DNA of 64,000 bases from Caballeronia sp. dw_19 (GCF_018449515.1 NZ_JAAVUQ010000012.1:124001-188000); one strand, 5' to 3'. Counted from the stretch's first letter, positions 49,896-59,139 are shown. A program made the numbers and translations. Notes: generated by a model from the letters alone, not told the origin.

Positions 49896-51380
49896 ATGAC
49901 CGAAAAGCCTTCCCGACGCCGCGCCATTTCATCGGCGGACAGTAGCCGAGCGTCGTCCGACGCCCGTCTAGACACGCCTCACCTCGCCCCCGATTCACTC
50001 GCGTTCGCGCTCGATGCCGCCGCGCAAGCGGTCGGCGCGGTGCGTGCTGGTTCCGCGCTGCCCGCCGCCTTGCAGACGGTCATCGCGGCAACGCACGTGG
50101 CGGTATCGCGCGGGGCGACACAGGACATTGCGTACCGCACGCTGAGGCGTCTCGCCGTGGCCGACGCGCTGCTCGCGAAGCTCGTGCGCAAGGCGCCGCC
50201 GCCGCATGTATCGAATGTGATGGCCTGCGCGTTCGCGCTGCTGGTCGACGACGAAGCGCACGCCGCGTACACGCCTTTCACCGTTGTCGATCAAGCCGTC
50301 AACGCGATCGCCGCGAGGCGCGAATTTGCGTTTGCGAAGGGTCTGGTCAATGCCGTGCTGCGCTCATTCCTGCGTGAACGTGAAGCGTTACTGGCCGAGG
50401 TTCAAAGCGATCCGGTCGCGCGTTTCAACTATCCCGCGTGGTGGATCGACGCGGTCAAGCGCGGCCGGCCCGACGAATGGGAAAACATCCTGGACGCCGG
50501 TAACCGGCAAGGCCCGCTCACGTTGCGCGTGAACGCACGCCGCATGAGCGTCGCGCAATATCTCGACGTCCTCAAGGCCGAGCAGATAGAAGCCGAAGCC
50601 GCAGGTATTCACGCCGTGCGCCTCAAGACGCCGATGGCGGTCGACAAGATCCCCGGTTTCGCCGATGGCGTTGTCTCGGTTCAGGATGCCGCCGCGCAAC
50701 TCGCCGCTCAGTTGCTGAACGCGCGCGACGGCATGCGCGTGCTCGACGCATGCGCCGCGCCCGGTGGCAAGACGGGCCACGTGCTGGAACTGGCGAACGT
50801 CGAGTTGGTCGCGGTGGAAAGCGATCCGGGGCGGGCGCGGCGTATCGGCGAGAACCTGCAACGCCTGAACGTGCAGGCGGAAATTCGCGTAGGCGATGCC
50901 GGCGAACCGTCGGGCTGGTCGGACGGGGACCCGTTCGATCGCATTCTTGCCGACGTGCCGTGTTCGGCATCGGGGATCGTGCGGCGTCATCCTGACATTC
51001 GCTGGTTGCGCCGTCCTACTGACATTGCCGCCCTGGTCGAGGAGCAGCGCCGCATTCTTTCCGCGCTCTGGCCGCTGGTCGCGACCGGCGGCGAGTTGCT
51101 TTACGTTACGTGCTCGATCTTCCCCGAAGAGGGCGAGTTGCAGGCGCAGTGGTTTGGAGAGGTGCACGAAGATGCGGTACGATTGGACGCGCCCGGGCAA
51201 TTACTGCCGACAGCCAGCCGCACCGGCGCGGCTGGTTCGCAAGTATCACCGGACCCGGTCACGAACTCGCTGACGGACAATTCAGGCGAGGCGCAACGTA
51301 CCCGCTTGACATCGACGCGGGACGCGGAAGCCTTTGCGGACCATGACGGATTCTTCTACGCGCGCTTTCAGAAACGGTGA
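49896..51380 (+). CDS. rsmB: 16S rRNA (cytosine-967-C5)-methyltransferase RsmB
   Basis: A 494-residue Sun/RsmB protein. The N-terminal NusB-like helical domain (about 45-190) contains VDQAVNAIA and AKGLVNAVLRSFLRE. The SAM-binding core has VLDACAAPGGKTGHVLELA. The catalytic cysteines lie in ADVPCSASGIVRRHPDIRWLRR (PCS) and in LLYVTCSIFPEEGE (TCS). A Ser/Thr-rich insert of about 45 residues precedes the final FFYARFQ. The ATG at 49896 gives the cleanest N-terminus. The stop overlaps the next gene's GTG by four bases. Confidence 0.95.
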   Translation: MTEKPSRRRAISSADSSRASSDARLDTPHLAPDSLAFALDAAAQAVGAVRAGSALPAALQTVIAATHVAVSRGATQDIAYRTLRRLAVADALLAKLVRKAPPPHVSNVMACAFALLVDDEAHAAYTPFTVVDQAVNAIAARREFAFAKGLVNAVLRSFLREREALLAEVQSDPVARFNYPAWWIDAVKRGRPDEWENILDAGNRQGPLTLRVNARRMSVAQYLDVLKAEQIEAEAAGIHAVRLKTPMAVDKIPGFADGVVSVQDAAAQLAAQLLNARDGMRVLDACAAPGGKTGHVLELANVELVAVESDPGRARRIGENLQRLNVQAEIRVGDAGEPSGWSDGDPFDRILADVPCSASGIVRRHPDIRWLRRPTDIAALVEEQRRILSALWPLVATGGELLYVTCSIFPEEGELQAQWFGEVHEDAVRLDAPGQLLPTASRTGAAGSQVSPDPVTNSLTDNSGEAQRTRLTSTRDAEAFADHDGFFYARFQKR

Positions 51381-51985
51381 CGATCAAACGCTTTTTCCCG
51401 CTGCGGCTCGCGCCTGCCGGTCAGGCCGTGCTGGCCATGTTGTTGAGCTTTGCGCTGTCGTTCATGCCTGTTTCGGCCGCGCAGGCCGATCCCATTGCCG
51501 TGCAGCGCGCGTCGTTGCAGGCGGACGGATCGGGCTGGAGTCTCGACGCCCGCTTCGACTTCGATCTCAACAGCAGCCTTGAAGACGCCGTGAACAAGGG
51601 CGTGCCTTTGTATTTCACAACCGATTTCGATTTGTCGCGGCCGCGCTGGTATTGGTTCGATGAAGAACCGGTGAGCGTGTCGCAAAGCATCCGGCTTTCG
51701 TTTCAGCCCCTGACACGCGAATACCGCGTCTCCACGGGAGGCTTGCAGCTCGGCTTCCCCACCCTTCAGGAAGCGCTTGCGGTCATCAAGCATGTGACCT
51801 CATGGCACGTGATCGATCGTAATCAGGTCACGCCTGGCGAGACGTACAACGCGTCGGTGCGCATGCAGCTCGATATCGCGTTAATGCCCAAGCCGTTCCA
51901 GATCGACGCGGTCAACAACCGCGACTGGAATCTCTCTTCCGAGTGGAAGCGTTTTACTTTTACGGCGGCGACCAGTGCTAAATAA
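51377..51985 (+). CDS. DUF4390 exported protein
   Basis: A 202-residue protein with an N-terminal signal peptide or anchor (LAPAGQAVLAMLLSFALSFMPVSAAQA) and a mature beta-rich part of DUF4390 type: SLDARFDFDLNSSLEDAVNKGVPLYFTTDFDLSRPRWYWFDE in outline. Starts with GTG inside the rsmB stop (GTGA). It overlaps the kinase gene by 11 bases, so the three genes are translationally linked. It is probably a periplasmic accessory or signal-modifying protein for the kinase, inferred from conserved linkage only. Confidence 0.85.
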   Translation: MTIKRFFPLRLAPAGQAVLAMLLSFALSFMPVSAAQADPIAVQRASLQADGSGWSLDARFDFDLNSSLEDAVNKGVPLYFTTDFDLSRPRWYWFDEEPVSVSQSIRLSFQPLTREYRVSTGGLQLGFPTLQEALAVIKHVTSWHVIDRNQVTPGETYNASVRMQLDIALMPKPFQIDAVNNRDWNLSSEWKRFTFTAATSAK

Positions 51986-54410
51986 ACTACGCCGCCGGCC
52001 GCTGCGCCGCACGAACATGACAGGCATCGTCGTTCGCGTGCTCGTGACAACGGTTGCGCTCACGGCCATTCTGCTGCTGGTCATGTTGGCGCTTGCCAGC
52101 GCGAACACCGAGTTCTTCGACCGCTATTATCAGTGGCTCTATGCCGCCAATCTTGCGGTGGCGGTTGTGCTCATCCTGATTGTCATCGGGCTGGTGGCGA
52201 TCATCATTACGCGAGTGCGGCAGGGCAAGTTCGGCACGCGGCTGCTCGCGAAACTCGCGTTTATCTTTGCGCTCGTCGGCGTGGTTCCGGGCGGAATTAT
52301 CTACGTGGTGTCGTATCAGTTCGTGTCGCGCAGTATCGAATCATGGTTCGACGTGAACGTGGAAACTGCGCTCACGTCCGGGCTGAATCTCGGGCGCGGA
52401 ATGCTCGATGCATCGCTGTCCGATCTGCAGAACAAAGGCCGCCTGATGGGCGATCAGCTCGCCAGCGCCGATCCAACCAGCCTCACGCTCACGCTGTTGC
52501 GCCTGCGCGATCAGTTCAACGTGCAGGATGCGACTATCGTCGAGCCGGCGAGAAGCGGATCCGGTACCGGTACCGCGCCCGATGTGCGCGTGGTGGCGCA
52601 GGCATCGAGTAATTTTGCGGCGCTCGTGCCCGACGACCTGCCCACTCCGCTGCAACTGAATCAGGCACGCAGCAGGCCGTATGGGGCTATTGAAGGCGAG
52701 GTGGATGGCGATTCAAGTCTGACCGGGCCAAAGGGCGCGTTGAGACTGCGGGTCATTGTGAAGATCCCCGACAGTTCGACCACTGAACTGCAACCGGCCG
52801 AGCGTTTCCTGCAGATCGAACAGCCGGTCAGTACCGGACTCGCCCGCAATGCCGACGCCGTGCAGCGCGCGTATCGCGAGTATCAGGAAAAAGCGCTCGG
52901 GCGGACCGGCTTGCGCAAGATGTATATCGGCACGCTGACGCTGGCGTTGTTCCTCGCGACCTTCATTGCAATGATGCTCGCGCTCGCGCTTGGCAATCAG
53001 CTCGCGCGGCCGTTGTTCCTGCTCGCGCAAGGGACGAAAGAAGTCGCCGAGGGCGATTACACGCCCAAGCGCGAAGTGAAGTCGCGTGACGAACTCGGCT
53101 TCCTCACGCAGTCGTTCAACGCAATGACGCGGCAATTGTCCGAGGCGCGTGCGGCGGTTGAGAACAACCGGATCGCACTCGAACATTCGAAGGCGTACCT
53201 CGAAAGCATTCTCGCGAACCTGACCGCTGGCGTGTTCGTGTTCGACCGGCAGTTCCGCCTGACCACGGCGAATCGCGGCGCAGAACGGATCTTCCGGCAA
53301 CCGTTCAATGCGTCGCTGAATCTGCCGCTTGAGCAGATCGGCGTGCTGGCCGAGTTCGGCGCGATGGTGCGCAAGGCATTTGCGGATCGCGATGCAGCGG
53401 CCAGCGGCAGCGGCCGGCCTATTGGTGACCGTGGGCATTGGCAACAGCAACTTGCCGTTCCGGTGCCCGGCGAGACCGATCCGTTGACGTTGCTGGTTCG
53501 CGGCACGCAGTTGTTGACCCTGACTGAAAGCGATACCGACGACGCCGAGACCACTGGCTATGTAGTCGTATTCGACGACATCTCGGACGTCATCTCGGCG
53601 CAGCGTTCGGTCGCATGGGGCGAAGTGGCGCGGCGGCTCGCTCATGAGATCAAGAATCCGCTCACGCCGATCCAGCTGTCGGCTGAACGGTTGCAGATGA
53701 AGCTCACCGACAAGCTTGCTCCCGCCGACGCCGAAGTGCTCAAGCGCGGCGCGACTACCATCGTGAACCAGGTTCAGGCGATGAAGCAGATGGTCGACGA
53801 CTTCCGCGAATACGCGCGTACGCCGCCGGCCGTCCTGGGCAACCTGCAGCTCAACGATCTTGTGACCGAAGTGCTGACGTTGTATGGCATTGAAGAGGGC
53901 AAGAGTCACATCACCGTGGAGCTGACAAAATTGCCCGTGATTCGCGGCGATGCCACGCAGCTTCGGCAGGTGATTCACAATCTTTTGCAGAATGCGCAGG
54001 ATGCGGTGGCCGATGTGGCCGAACCACGCGTGCTGCTTGAAACGAAGACAGTAGAATATGGCGACCCCGATGCCTCCGGACATGCGCGCGTAGCGGTGCG
54101 GTTGACGGTATCGGATAACGGTTCTGGTTTTCCCGCGCGAATTCTCTCGCGCGCATTCGAGCCTTACGTGACAACGAAGGCCAAGGGCACGGGTCTGGGT
54201 CTTGCAACGGTAAAGAAGATCGTCGACGAGCATGGCGCGCGCATCGACATTCGGAATCGTTCGAAGACTCCTGACGTGATCGAAGGCGCGCAGATCTCGA
54301 TTCTGTTCCTGCAACTCGCGGACGATTCCGCCGAACCGGGCGCAACACCGCCCTCGGCGGCGGCGAGCCACGGAACGACAAAAGCATTAGTGCAGACAAG
54401 GGCAGCGTAA
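51975..54410 (+). CDS. NtrY-like membrane sensor histidine kinase
   Basis: An 811-residue kinase. Three hydrophobic segments lie in the first 120 residues, a periplasmic region runs to about 310, then a membrane helix (about 315-340), HAMP (about 340-395), a PAS domain (about 415-530), HisKA with H557 in HEIKNPLTPIQLSAERL, and an HATPase domain with NLLQNAQDA (N box), SDNGSGFP (G1) and KGTGLGLATVKKIVDEHGA (G2). This is the NtrY layout. It starts with GTG overlapping DUF4390 and its stop abuts the regulator gene (TAA then ATG). The signal is unknown; nitrogen or redox/envelope cues are known for relatives. Confidence 0.93.
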   Translation: MLNKLRRRPLRRTNMTGIVVRVLVTTVALTAILLLVMLALASANTEFFDRYYQWLYAANLAVAVVLILIVIGLVAIIITRVRQGKFGTRLLAKLAFIFALVGVVPGGIIYVVSYQFVSRSIESWFDVNVETALTSGLNLGRGMLDASLSDLQNKGRLMGDQLASADPTSLTLTLLRLRDQFNVQDATIVEPARSGSGTGTAPDVRVVAQASSNFAALVPDDLPTPLQLNQARSRPYGAIEGEVDGDSSLTGPKGALRLRVIVKIPDSSTTELQPAERFLQIEQPVSTGLARNADAVQRAYREYQEKALGRTGLRKMYIGTLTLALFLATFIAMMLALALGNQLARPLFLLAQGTKEVAEGDYTPKREVKSRDELGFLTQSFNAMTRQLSEARAAVENNRIALEHSKAYLESILANLTAGVFVFDRQFRLTTANRGAERIFRQPFNASLNLPLEQIGVLAEFGAMVRKAFADRDAAASGSGRPIGDRGHWQQQLAVPVPGETDPLTLLVRGTQLLTLTESDTDDAETTGYVVVFDDISDVISAQRSVAWGEVARRLAHEIKNPLTPIQLSAERLQMKLTDKLAPADAEVLKRGATTIVNQVQAMKQMVDDFREYARTPPAVLGNLQLNDLVTEVLTLYGIEEGKSHITVELTKLPVIRGDATQLRQVIHNLLQNAQDAVADVAEPRVLLETKTVEYGDPDASGHARVAVRLTVSDNGSGFPARILSRAFEPYVTTKAKGTGLGLATVKKIVDEHGARIDIRNRSKTPDVIEGAQISILFLQLADDSAEPGATPPSAAASHGTTKALVQTRAA

Positions 54411-55130
54411 ATGGCAACCATCCTGGTGGTAGACGACGAAATGGGTATCCGGGAATTGCTCTCGGAGATCCTGAGCGACGAAGGTCACGTGGTGGAGACG
54501 GCGGAGAATGCGCAGCATGCGCGGGAGTATCGGTTGCGGCAGGCGCCGGATCTCGTGCTGCTCGACATCTGGATGCCCGATACCGACGGCGTGACGCTGC
54601 TGAAAGAGTGGGCGGCGCAGGGCAAGCTCACCATGCCGGTGATCATGATGTCGGGCCACGCGACTATCGATACCGCGGTTGAGGCCACGAAGATTGGTGC
54701 GCTCAACTTCCTCGAGAAGCCGATCGCCTTGCAAAAATTGCTCAAGGCGGTCGAGCAGGGACTTGCGCGTGGCACGGCTGCCGCGCCGATCACGAATGCG
54801 GCCATACGGCCGGCCTTGCCGTCGAGCGGTTCGACGGTGCCGGCCTCGGCTGCGTTGCCGGTCGCTTCGTCGTTGAATCTCACGAGCGGCGATGCAGGCG
54901 CGCTGGGTGCAGCGGCAGGTCCGGCTGGCGCGACGGCGTCCATCTCCTTCGATATCCCGTTACGTGATGCACGCGATGCCTTCGAGCGCGCGTACTTCGA
55001 GTATCACCTGGCGCGTGAGAACGGCAGCATGACGCGGGTGGCGGAGAAGACTGGACTGGAGCGCACGCACTTGTATCGCAAGCTCAAGCAGCTCGGTGTG
55101 GATCTGGGCAAGAACAAGAGCGAGGCATGA
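54411..55130 (+). CDS. NtrX-like response regulator lacking the AAA+ domain
   Basis: A 239-residue regulator. The receiver domain (residues 1-120) has acidic residues DD at 8-9, the phosphoacceptor D52 (LLDIWMPD), a Thr/Ser switch (MMSGHAT) and K103-type lysine in EKPI. A linker of about 60 residues is rich in Ala, Pro, Ser and Gly. The C-terminus is a Fis-type HTH (FERAYFEYHLARENGSMTRVAEKTGLERTHLYRKLKQLGVDL). Normal NtrX (about 450 residues) has a sigma-54-interacting AAA+ domain between these two; it is absent here. It therefore cannot activate sigma-54 promoters in the usual way and may repress or act with sigma-70. Cognate of the kinase upstream. Confidence 0.93.
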   Translation: MATILVVDDEMGIRELLSEILSDEGHVVETAENAQHAREYRLRQAPDLVLLDIWMPDTDGVTLLKEWAAQGKLTMPVIMMSGHATIDTAVEATKIGALNFLEKPIALQKLLKAVEQGLARGTAAAPITNAAIRPALPSSGSTVPASAALPVASSLNLTSGDAGALGAAAGPAGATASISFDIPLRDARDAFERAYFEYHLARENGSMTRVAEKTGLERTHLYRKLKQLGVDLGKNKSEA

Positions 55131-55190
55131 CTGGCGGGGCGAGGAGGGGTTAGACAAGGATCGTTTCAGTAAAAAGGTGCCAAAAAGCAC

Positions 55191-55219
55191 TTGAGCGACA
55201 TAATCCCCTTTGATATACT
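55191..55219 (+). promoter_or_regulatory. promoter of tRNA-Phe
   Basis: TTGAGC (55191-55196) and TATACT (55214-55219) are separated by exactly 17 bases; the tRNA begins 13 bases after the -10 box. Confidence 0.8.
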
Positions 55220-55231
55220 TTCGTTCTTCGT

Positions 55232-55307
55232 GGCCCGGTAGCTCAGTTGGTAGAGCAGCGGATTGAAAATCCGCGTGTCGATGGTTCGATTCCGTCCCAG
55301 GCCACCA
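55232..55307 (+). tRNA. tRNA-Phe (anticodon GAA)
   Basis: A complete 76-base cloverleaf with encoded CCA. The anticodon stem GCGGA/UCCGC encloses UUGAAAA, giving GAA, which reads UUC and UUU. The acceptor stem has one C-A mismatch at its fifth pair (GGCCCGG with CCAGGCC). It has its own promoter and terminator. Confidence 0.97.
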
Positions 55308-55317
55308 CAGTTGCAAA

Positions 55318-55355
55318 AAAATGCCCGGAAACCGCAAGGTTTCCGGGCATTTTTC
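55318..55355 (+). terminator. terminator of tRNA-Phe
   Basis: CCCGGAAACC and GGTTTCCGGG form a ten-bp stem around GCAA, with an A-run before and ATTTTT after. Confidence 0.9.
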
Positions 55356-55608
55356 ATTGGTTTTTGTGCGCCCTTGGGTCGGGTTGCTGGCTGCAATCAG
55401 ACGGCTAATCTTGAGCGCACCACGACCTGTCCCCGTTCATCTCTCCGCCTGGTCAAGCCCCGACCGAGAGCGAACGCCCGCCTTCATGATAAAATCCTTG
55501 GTTCTTCAAAGACTTGGCTAAGATAGGAGCAGGATAAAACCGCGCGCAGCGGCCGCTTCTGAACATTAGCCAAATCGCGCACCCCATCCTCTCCATCGGA
55601 GTTTCACG

Positions 55609-56343
55609 GTGACTCGGACAGACGCTAAAGACAGCGCACTGGTGCTGTTTTCCGGTGGCCAGGATTCGGCCACATGCCTTGCCTGGGCGCTCGATCGTTT
55701 TACAACCGTCGAGACGCTCGGCTTCGACTATGGCCAGCGCCATCGTGTGGAACTCGAATGCCGGGAAGGCTTCCGGGCATCGGTGAAACAGCAGTTTCCG
55801 CAGTGGGCCGAACGGCTCGGCGAAGACCACATGATCGACCTGTCCGTGCTCGGCGCAATCAGCGACACCGCCATGACGCGCGAGATCGAAATTGAAGCCA
55901 GCGCGAGCGGCTTGCCGAACACCTTCGTGCCCGGCCGCAATCTCATGTTCATGACGATCGCCGCCGCCATCGCGTACAGGCGCGGTCTGAAGGTGCTCGT
56001 CGGCGGCATGTGCGAAACAGATTTCTCGGGCTATCCCGATTGCCGCGACGACACCATGAAGGCGCTGCAAGTTGCCCTCAATCTCGGCATGGACAGCCGC
56101 TTCCTGCTCGAGACGCCGCTGATGTGGCTCGATAAAGCCGACACCTGGCGCTTAGCCGAACAGCTAGGCGGCGAGGCGCTGGTAGAACTGGTGCGCGTCG
56201 AGACGCACACGTGTTATGTCGGCGAGCGCTCCGAGCTGCATGAATGGGGTTTTGGTTGCGGCCAATGCCCGGCGTGCAAGCTGCGCAAGCGTGGCTACGA
56301 AGCCTACAAGTCGGGTGAGCAAGTCACCACCGAACCGGTCTGA
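55609..56343 (+). CDS. queC: 7-cyano-7-deazaguanine synthase QueC
   Basis: A 244-residue enzyme that converts 7-carboxy-7-deazaguanine to preQ0 with ATP and ammonia in queuosine synthesis. The PP-loop motif LVLFSGGQDSATCLAWAL is at the N-terminus, and the zinc site CGQCPACKLRKRGYEAY at the C-terminus. The start is GTG. It heads the run queC-queE-queD, which makes preQ0 from GTP products. I looked for a preQ1 riboswitch ahead of it and saw none. Confidence 0.96.
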   Translation: MTRTDAKDSALVLFSGGQDSATCLAWALDRFTTVETLGFDYGQRHRVELECREGFRASVKQQFPQWAERLGEDHMIDLSVLGAISDTAMTREIEIEASASGLPNTFVPGRNLMFMTIAAAIAYRRGLKVLVGGMCETDFSGYPDCRDDTMKALQVALNLGMDSRFLLETPLMWLDKADTWRLAEQLGGEALVELVRVETHTCYVGERSELHEWGFGCGQCPACKLRKRGYEAYKSGEQVTTEPV

Positions 56344-56345
56344 TC

Positions 56346-56978
56346 ATGACGTACGCAGTAAAGGAAATTTTCTACACGTTGCAGGGCGAGGGCGCAAACG
56401 CCGGCCGTCCGGCCGTGTTCTGCCGCTTCGCCGGGTGCAATCTCTGGTCGGGTCGCGAGGAAGATCGCGCGGACGCCGTCTGCCAGTTTTGCGACACGGA
56501 TTTCGTCGGCACGGATGGCGAGAACGGCGGCAAATACAAAACGCCTGCGGACCTTGTCGCCATGATCGCGTCGCAATGGCCGGAAGGCGAAGCGCACAAG
56601 TTCGTGGTCTGCACAGGTGGTGAGCCCATGCTGCAGATCGACCAACCTTTCGTCGATGCCCTGCATGCAGCCGGCTTCGAAATGGCGATCGAAACGAACG
56701 GATCGCTGCCGGTGCTGGACAGCATCGACTGGATTTGCGTGAGCCCGAAAGCCGGTGCGCCGCTGGTCGTGACGAAGGGCAATGAGTTGAAGGTCGTGGT
56801 GCCGCAGGACAATCAGCCGCTGGCCGATTACGCCAAACTCGACTTCGAGTATTTCCTCGTGCAACCCATGGACGGCCCGTCGCGCGATGTCAATACGAAG
56901 CTCGCTATCGACTGGTGCAAGCGGCATCCGCAATGGCGCCTGTCCATGCAGACGCACAAGTACCTGAACATCCCCTAA
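56346..56978 (+). CDS. queE: 7-carboxy-7-deazaguanine synthase QueE
   Basis: A 210-residue radical-SAM enzyme that contracts the carboxy-tetrahydropterin ring made by QueD. The iron-sulfur motif is the QueE type with a long insert, CNLWSGREEDRADAVCQFC (three cysteines, C-x14-C-x2-C), preceded by FYTLQGEGANAGRPAVFCRFAGC. CTGGEPMLQ is the SAM-binding GGEP. It begins two bases after the queC stop. Long-insert QueE proteins are usual in proteobacteria. Confidence 0.96.
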   Translation: MTYAVKEIFYTLQGEGANAGRPAVFCRFAGCNLWSGREEDRADAVCQFCDTDFVGTDGENGGKYKTPADLVAMIASQWPEGEAHKFVVCTGGEPMLQIDQPFVDALHAAGFEMAIETNGSLPVLDSIDWICVSPKAGAPLVVTKGNELKVVVPQDNQPLADYAKLDFEYFLVQPMDGPSRDVNTKLAIDWCKRHPQWRLSMQTHKYLNIP

Positions 56979-57006
56979 CGCGAATCAAGCCCCTAGCTGA
57001 GCAGAC

Positions 57007-57453
57007 GTGCAGACGATCACCCGAAAACTCGAATTCGATGCGGGCCACCGCATCCCCGATCACCGCAGCCAGTGCCGTAACCTGCACGGTCATCGGTATG
57101 TGCTGGAAATCACGCTGCAAGGCGAAATCGTCGAAACGGAAGGCGCGCCGGATCGCGGCATGGTGATGGACTTCGCCGACGTCAAGGCGCTGGCCATGGA
57201 ACATCTGGTCAACAAGTGGGACCACGCGTTTATCGTCTATGCACGCGACGAAGTCGTGCGCAGCTTTCTCGAGACAATGGCCGATCACAAGACCGTCGTG
57301 CTCGACCGCATTCCTACCGTGGAAAATCTCGCTGCCGAGGCGTTCCGGATTCTCTCCGGCGTCTACAACGACCACTACGGCGTCGATCTGAAGTTGAAGC
57401 GCGTACGTCTGTACGAAACGCCGAATTGCTGGGCGGACGTCGAAGGCATCTGA
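57007..57453 (+). CDS. queD: 6-carboxy-5,6,7,8-tetrahydropterin synthase QueD
   Basis: A 148-residue T-fold enzyme acting on dihydroneopterin triphosphate from GTP cyclohydrolase. Zinc-binding His residues are in FDAGHRI and NLHGHRY; the catalytic cysteine precedes them in SQCRNLHGH. WDHAFIV and the Glu in VRLYETPNCWADV complete the site. The start is GTG. It lies 28 bases behind queE and is followed by a terminator-like hairpin at 57470. Confidence 0.95.
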   Translation: MQTITRKLEFDAGHRIPDHRSQCRNLHGHRYVLEITLQGEIVETEGAPDRGMVMDFADVKALAMEHLVNKWDHAFIVYARDEVVRSFLETMADHKTVVLDRIPTVENLAAEAFRILSGVYNDHYGVDLKLKRVRLYETPNCWADVEGI

Positions 57454-57469
57454 CGCTTCGCAGGTCTCC

Positions 57470-57497
57470 AAAGGGCGCTCCTGCCAGCGCTCTTTTG
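57470..57497 (+). terminator. intrinsic terminator of the queCED genes
   Basis: AGGGCGCT and AGCGCTCT pair over eight positions (one G-U) around a six-base loop and are followed by TTTTG. Confidence 0.6.
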
Positions 57498-57619
57498 TCA
57501 CGGTATGATCGTTGGACAAGCCGCACGTTTTGTTGCGGCGCATTCCAGCGACATAGCCCAACGGAGCGAGACATGCCTGCCAGCCATCCCGCCGCGTGTG
57601 ATCTAACCGGAACCACGCG

Positions 57620-58402
57620 ATGAGCACCTACACCAATCTCCTCAAACAGCGTTTCACCGAGTCCGGCACCTTGTTCGGCCTTTGGCTATCGCTAGGCAGC
57701 GCGGACGTGGCCGAAGCCGTGGCGCATGCAGGCTTCGACTGGCTTTGTATCGACATGGAGCATTCGCCGAACGACAGCCAGGACGTCATCGCGCAACTTC
57801 GTGCGATTGCCGCCGCGCACTTGCCGACCGAACCGATTGTCCGCGTGCCGGCGCATGAAGGCTGGCTGGTCAAGCGCGTCCTTGACGCGGGCGCGCGCAC
57901 CCTGATGTTCCCGAACGTGGAAACGGCGGAAGAGGCGGCGCATGTCGTGCGTCTCACGCAGTATCCGAACGCCGATGCCCGCGATGGGCTGCGCGGTGCC
58001 GCAGGTGCCGTGCGCGCAGCGGCATACGGCATCCGGCGTGATTACGTGAGTTTGGCGAACGCGCAGATATCGACGATCGTGCAGATCGAATCCGAGCAGG
58101 CGCTCGCGAATGTGGACGCGATTGCGGCTACGCCGGGCGTCGATTGCCTGTTCATCGGGCCCGCTGATCTGGCCGCGAGTCTCGGTCATCTCGGCGATAC
58201 CAAACATCCCGACGTCCAGGCGGCAATCACGAAAGTTATCGATACCGCGAAACACGCGGGCATCGCGAGCGGCATTTTCGCGCTCGATGTCGCGAGTGCG
58301 CGTGCATATGCAGAAGCGGGTGTGAAGGTCATCGCGTTATCGGCTGATGTCGGCTGGCTGTTAAAGGCGACGCGACAGGCGTTGCAGGAGGCAAGGGCAT
58401 GA
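57620..58402 (+). CDS. HpcH/HpaI-family aldolase
   Basis: A 260-residue class II aldolase of the HpcH/HpaI group, which cleaves 4-hydroxy-2-oxo acids to pyruvate or a related keto acid and an aldehyde. Recognisable words are GLWLSLGSADVAEAVAHAGFDWLCIDMEHSPND, ARTLMFPNVETAEEA (metal-loop region), IVQIESEQALANVDAIAATPGVDCLFIGPADLAASLG (the Glu and Asp that bind the divalent metal). Its stop overlaps the next start by four bases. The natural substrate is unknown; it is not next to an aromatic degradation operon. Confidence 0.92.
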   Translation: MSTYTNLLKQRFTESGTLFGLWLSLGSADVAEAVAHAGFDWLCIDMEHSPNDSQDVIAQLRAIAAAHLPTEPIVRVPAHEGWLVKRVLDAGARTLMFPNVETAEEAAHVVRLTQYPNADARDGLRGAAGAVRAAAYGIRRDYVSLANAQISTIVQIESEQALANVDAIAATPGVDCLFIGPADLAASLGHLGDTKHPDVQAAITKVIDTAKHAGIASGIFALDVASARAYAEAGVKVIALSADVGWLLKATRQALQEARA

Positions 58403-59073
58403 AACCCGGAATATTGGGCGCGGTATCCGTAGCGTTGGTGATGGCGTGCAGCGCGGTAAGTGCGCAGACCATCAAGGGCAGTGATATGGCGACGCAAAAC
58501 GCTGTCGCCGATTACAACGCGGGCAATTTTGGCGCCGCGCGCTCGGAGTTTCTGCATGCGGCGCAAAAGGGCAGCCGTCTCGCCGAATTCAATTACGCGA
58601 TGATGCTGGTGAACGGCGAAGGCGGCCCGGCAGAAGTGGACGAGGGCAAGAAGTGGTTGCGCAAAGCCGCCGACGCCAACATGACGCAAGCGCAGTACGT
58701 GTACGGGAAGATGTTCGATGACGGCGAGTTTGTCGGGCGTGATCCGGCCGAGGCGCATCGCTGGTTCTTGCGAGCGGCGAACCAGGGCCATGTCCTGGCG
58801 GAGCTCGCGCTGGCGAACCAGTTCCTCGATGGCCGGGGCACGCCTCGCGACAACGCGCAAGCGTTCGTCTGGTACAAGAAGGCGGCCGAAGGCGGGGACA
58901 TGACGGCCCAATACGTGGCCGGATCGTTTTACGAGCGCGGCGGCGATGGCGTGAAGAAGAACATCAACGTGGCACGCGCGTACTATGCGGCGGCGGCGGC
59001 GCAGGGTGATCCTGCGGCGAAGTTGAAGTTCCAGCAACTCAGCGCGGAACTCGCGCACGAGCAGCCGCAATAG
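58399..59073 (+). CDS. exported Sel1-like repeat protein
   Basis: A 224-residue periplasmic protein. A signal peptide (MKPGILGAVSVALVMACSAVSAQ) is followed by about four Sel1-like/TPR-like repeats of 36 residues, seen as repeated A-x-AQ-Y-x-x-GxMFDDGEFVGRDPAEAHRWFLRAANQGH-type units. Such repeats serve as protein-binding scaffolds. It overlaps the aldolase gene by four bases (ATGA). A strong bidirectional terminator follows at once. Confidence 0.85.
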   Translation: MKPGILGAVSVALVMACSAVSAQTIKGSDMATQNAVADYNAGNFGAARSEFLHAAQKGSRLAEFNYAMMLVNGEGGPAEVDEGKKWLRKAADANMTQAQYVYGKMFDDGEFVGRDPAEAHRWFLRAANQGHVLAELALANQFLDGRGTPRDNAQAFVWYKKAAEGGDMTAQYVAGSFYERGGDGVKKNINVARAYYAAAAAQGDPAAKLKFQQLSAELAHEQPQ

Positions 59074-59076
59074 AAC

Positions 59077-59116
59077 AAAAAGCCCACGATGAAACCATCA
59101 TCGTGGGCTTTGTTTC
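59077..59116. terminator. bidirectional terminator between the Sel1-like gene and rodA
   Basis: AGCCCACGATGA (59081-59092) and TCATCGTGGGCT (59098-59109) are perfect 12-bp arms around AACCA, with T-rich tails on both strands. Confidence 0.9.
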
Positions 59117-59139
59117 AGCAACGGGTTACGTCGAAAACG

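Noticed and set aside
52713..54371. Long open frame antisense to the NtrY-like kinase (about 552 codons)
   Set aside because: It opposes a gene whose domains are all recognised and has no motif of its own.
55440..55608. preQ1 riboswitch upstream of queC
   Set aside because: I looked for the short H-type pseudoknot sequence with its A-rich tail and saw nothing matching.
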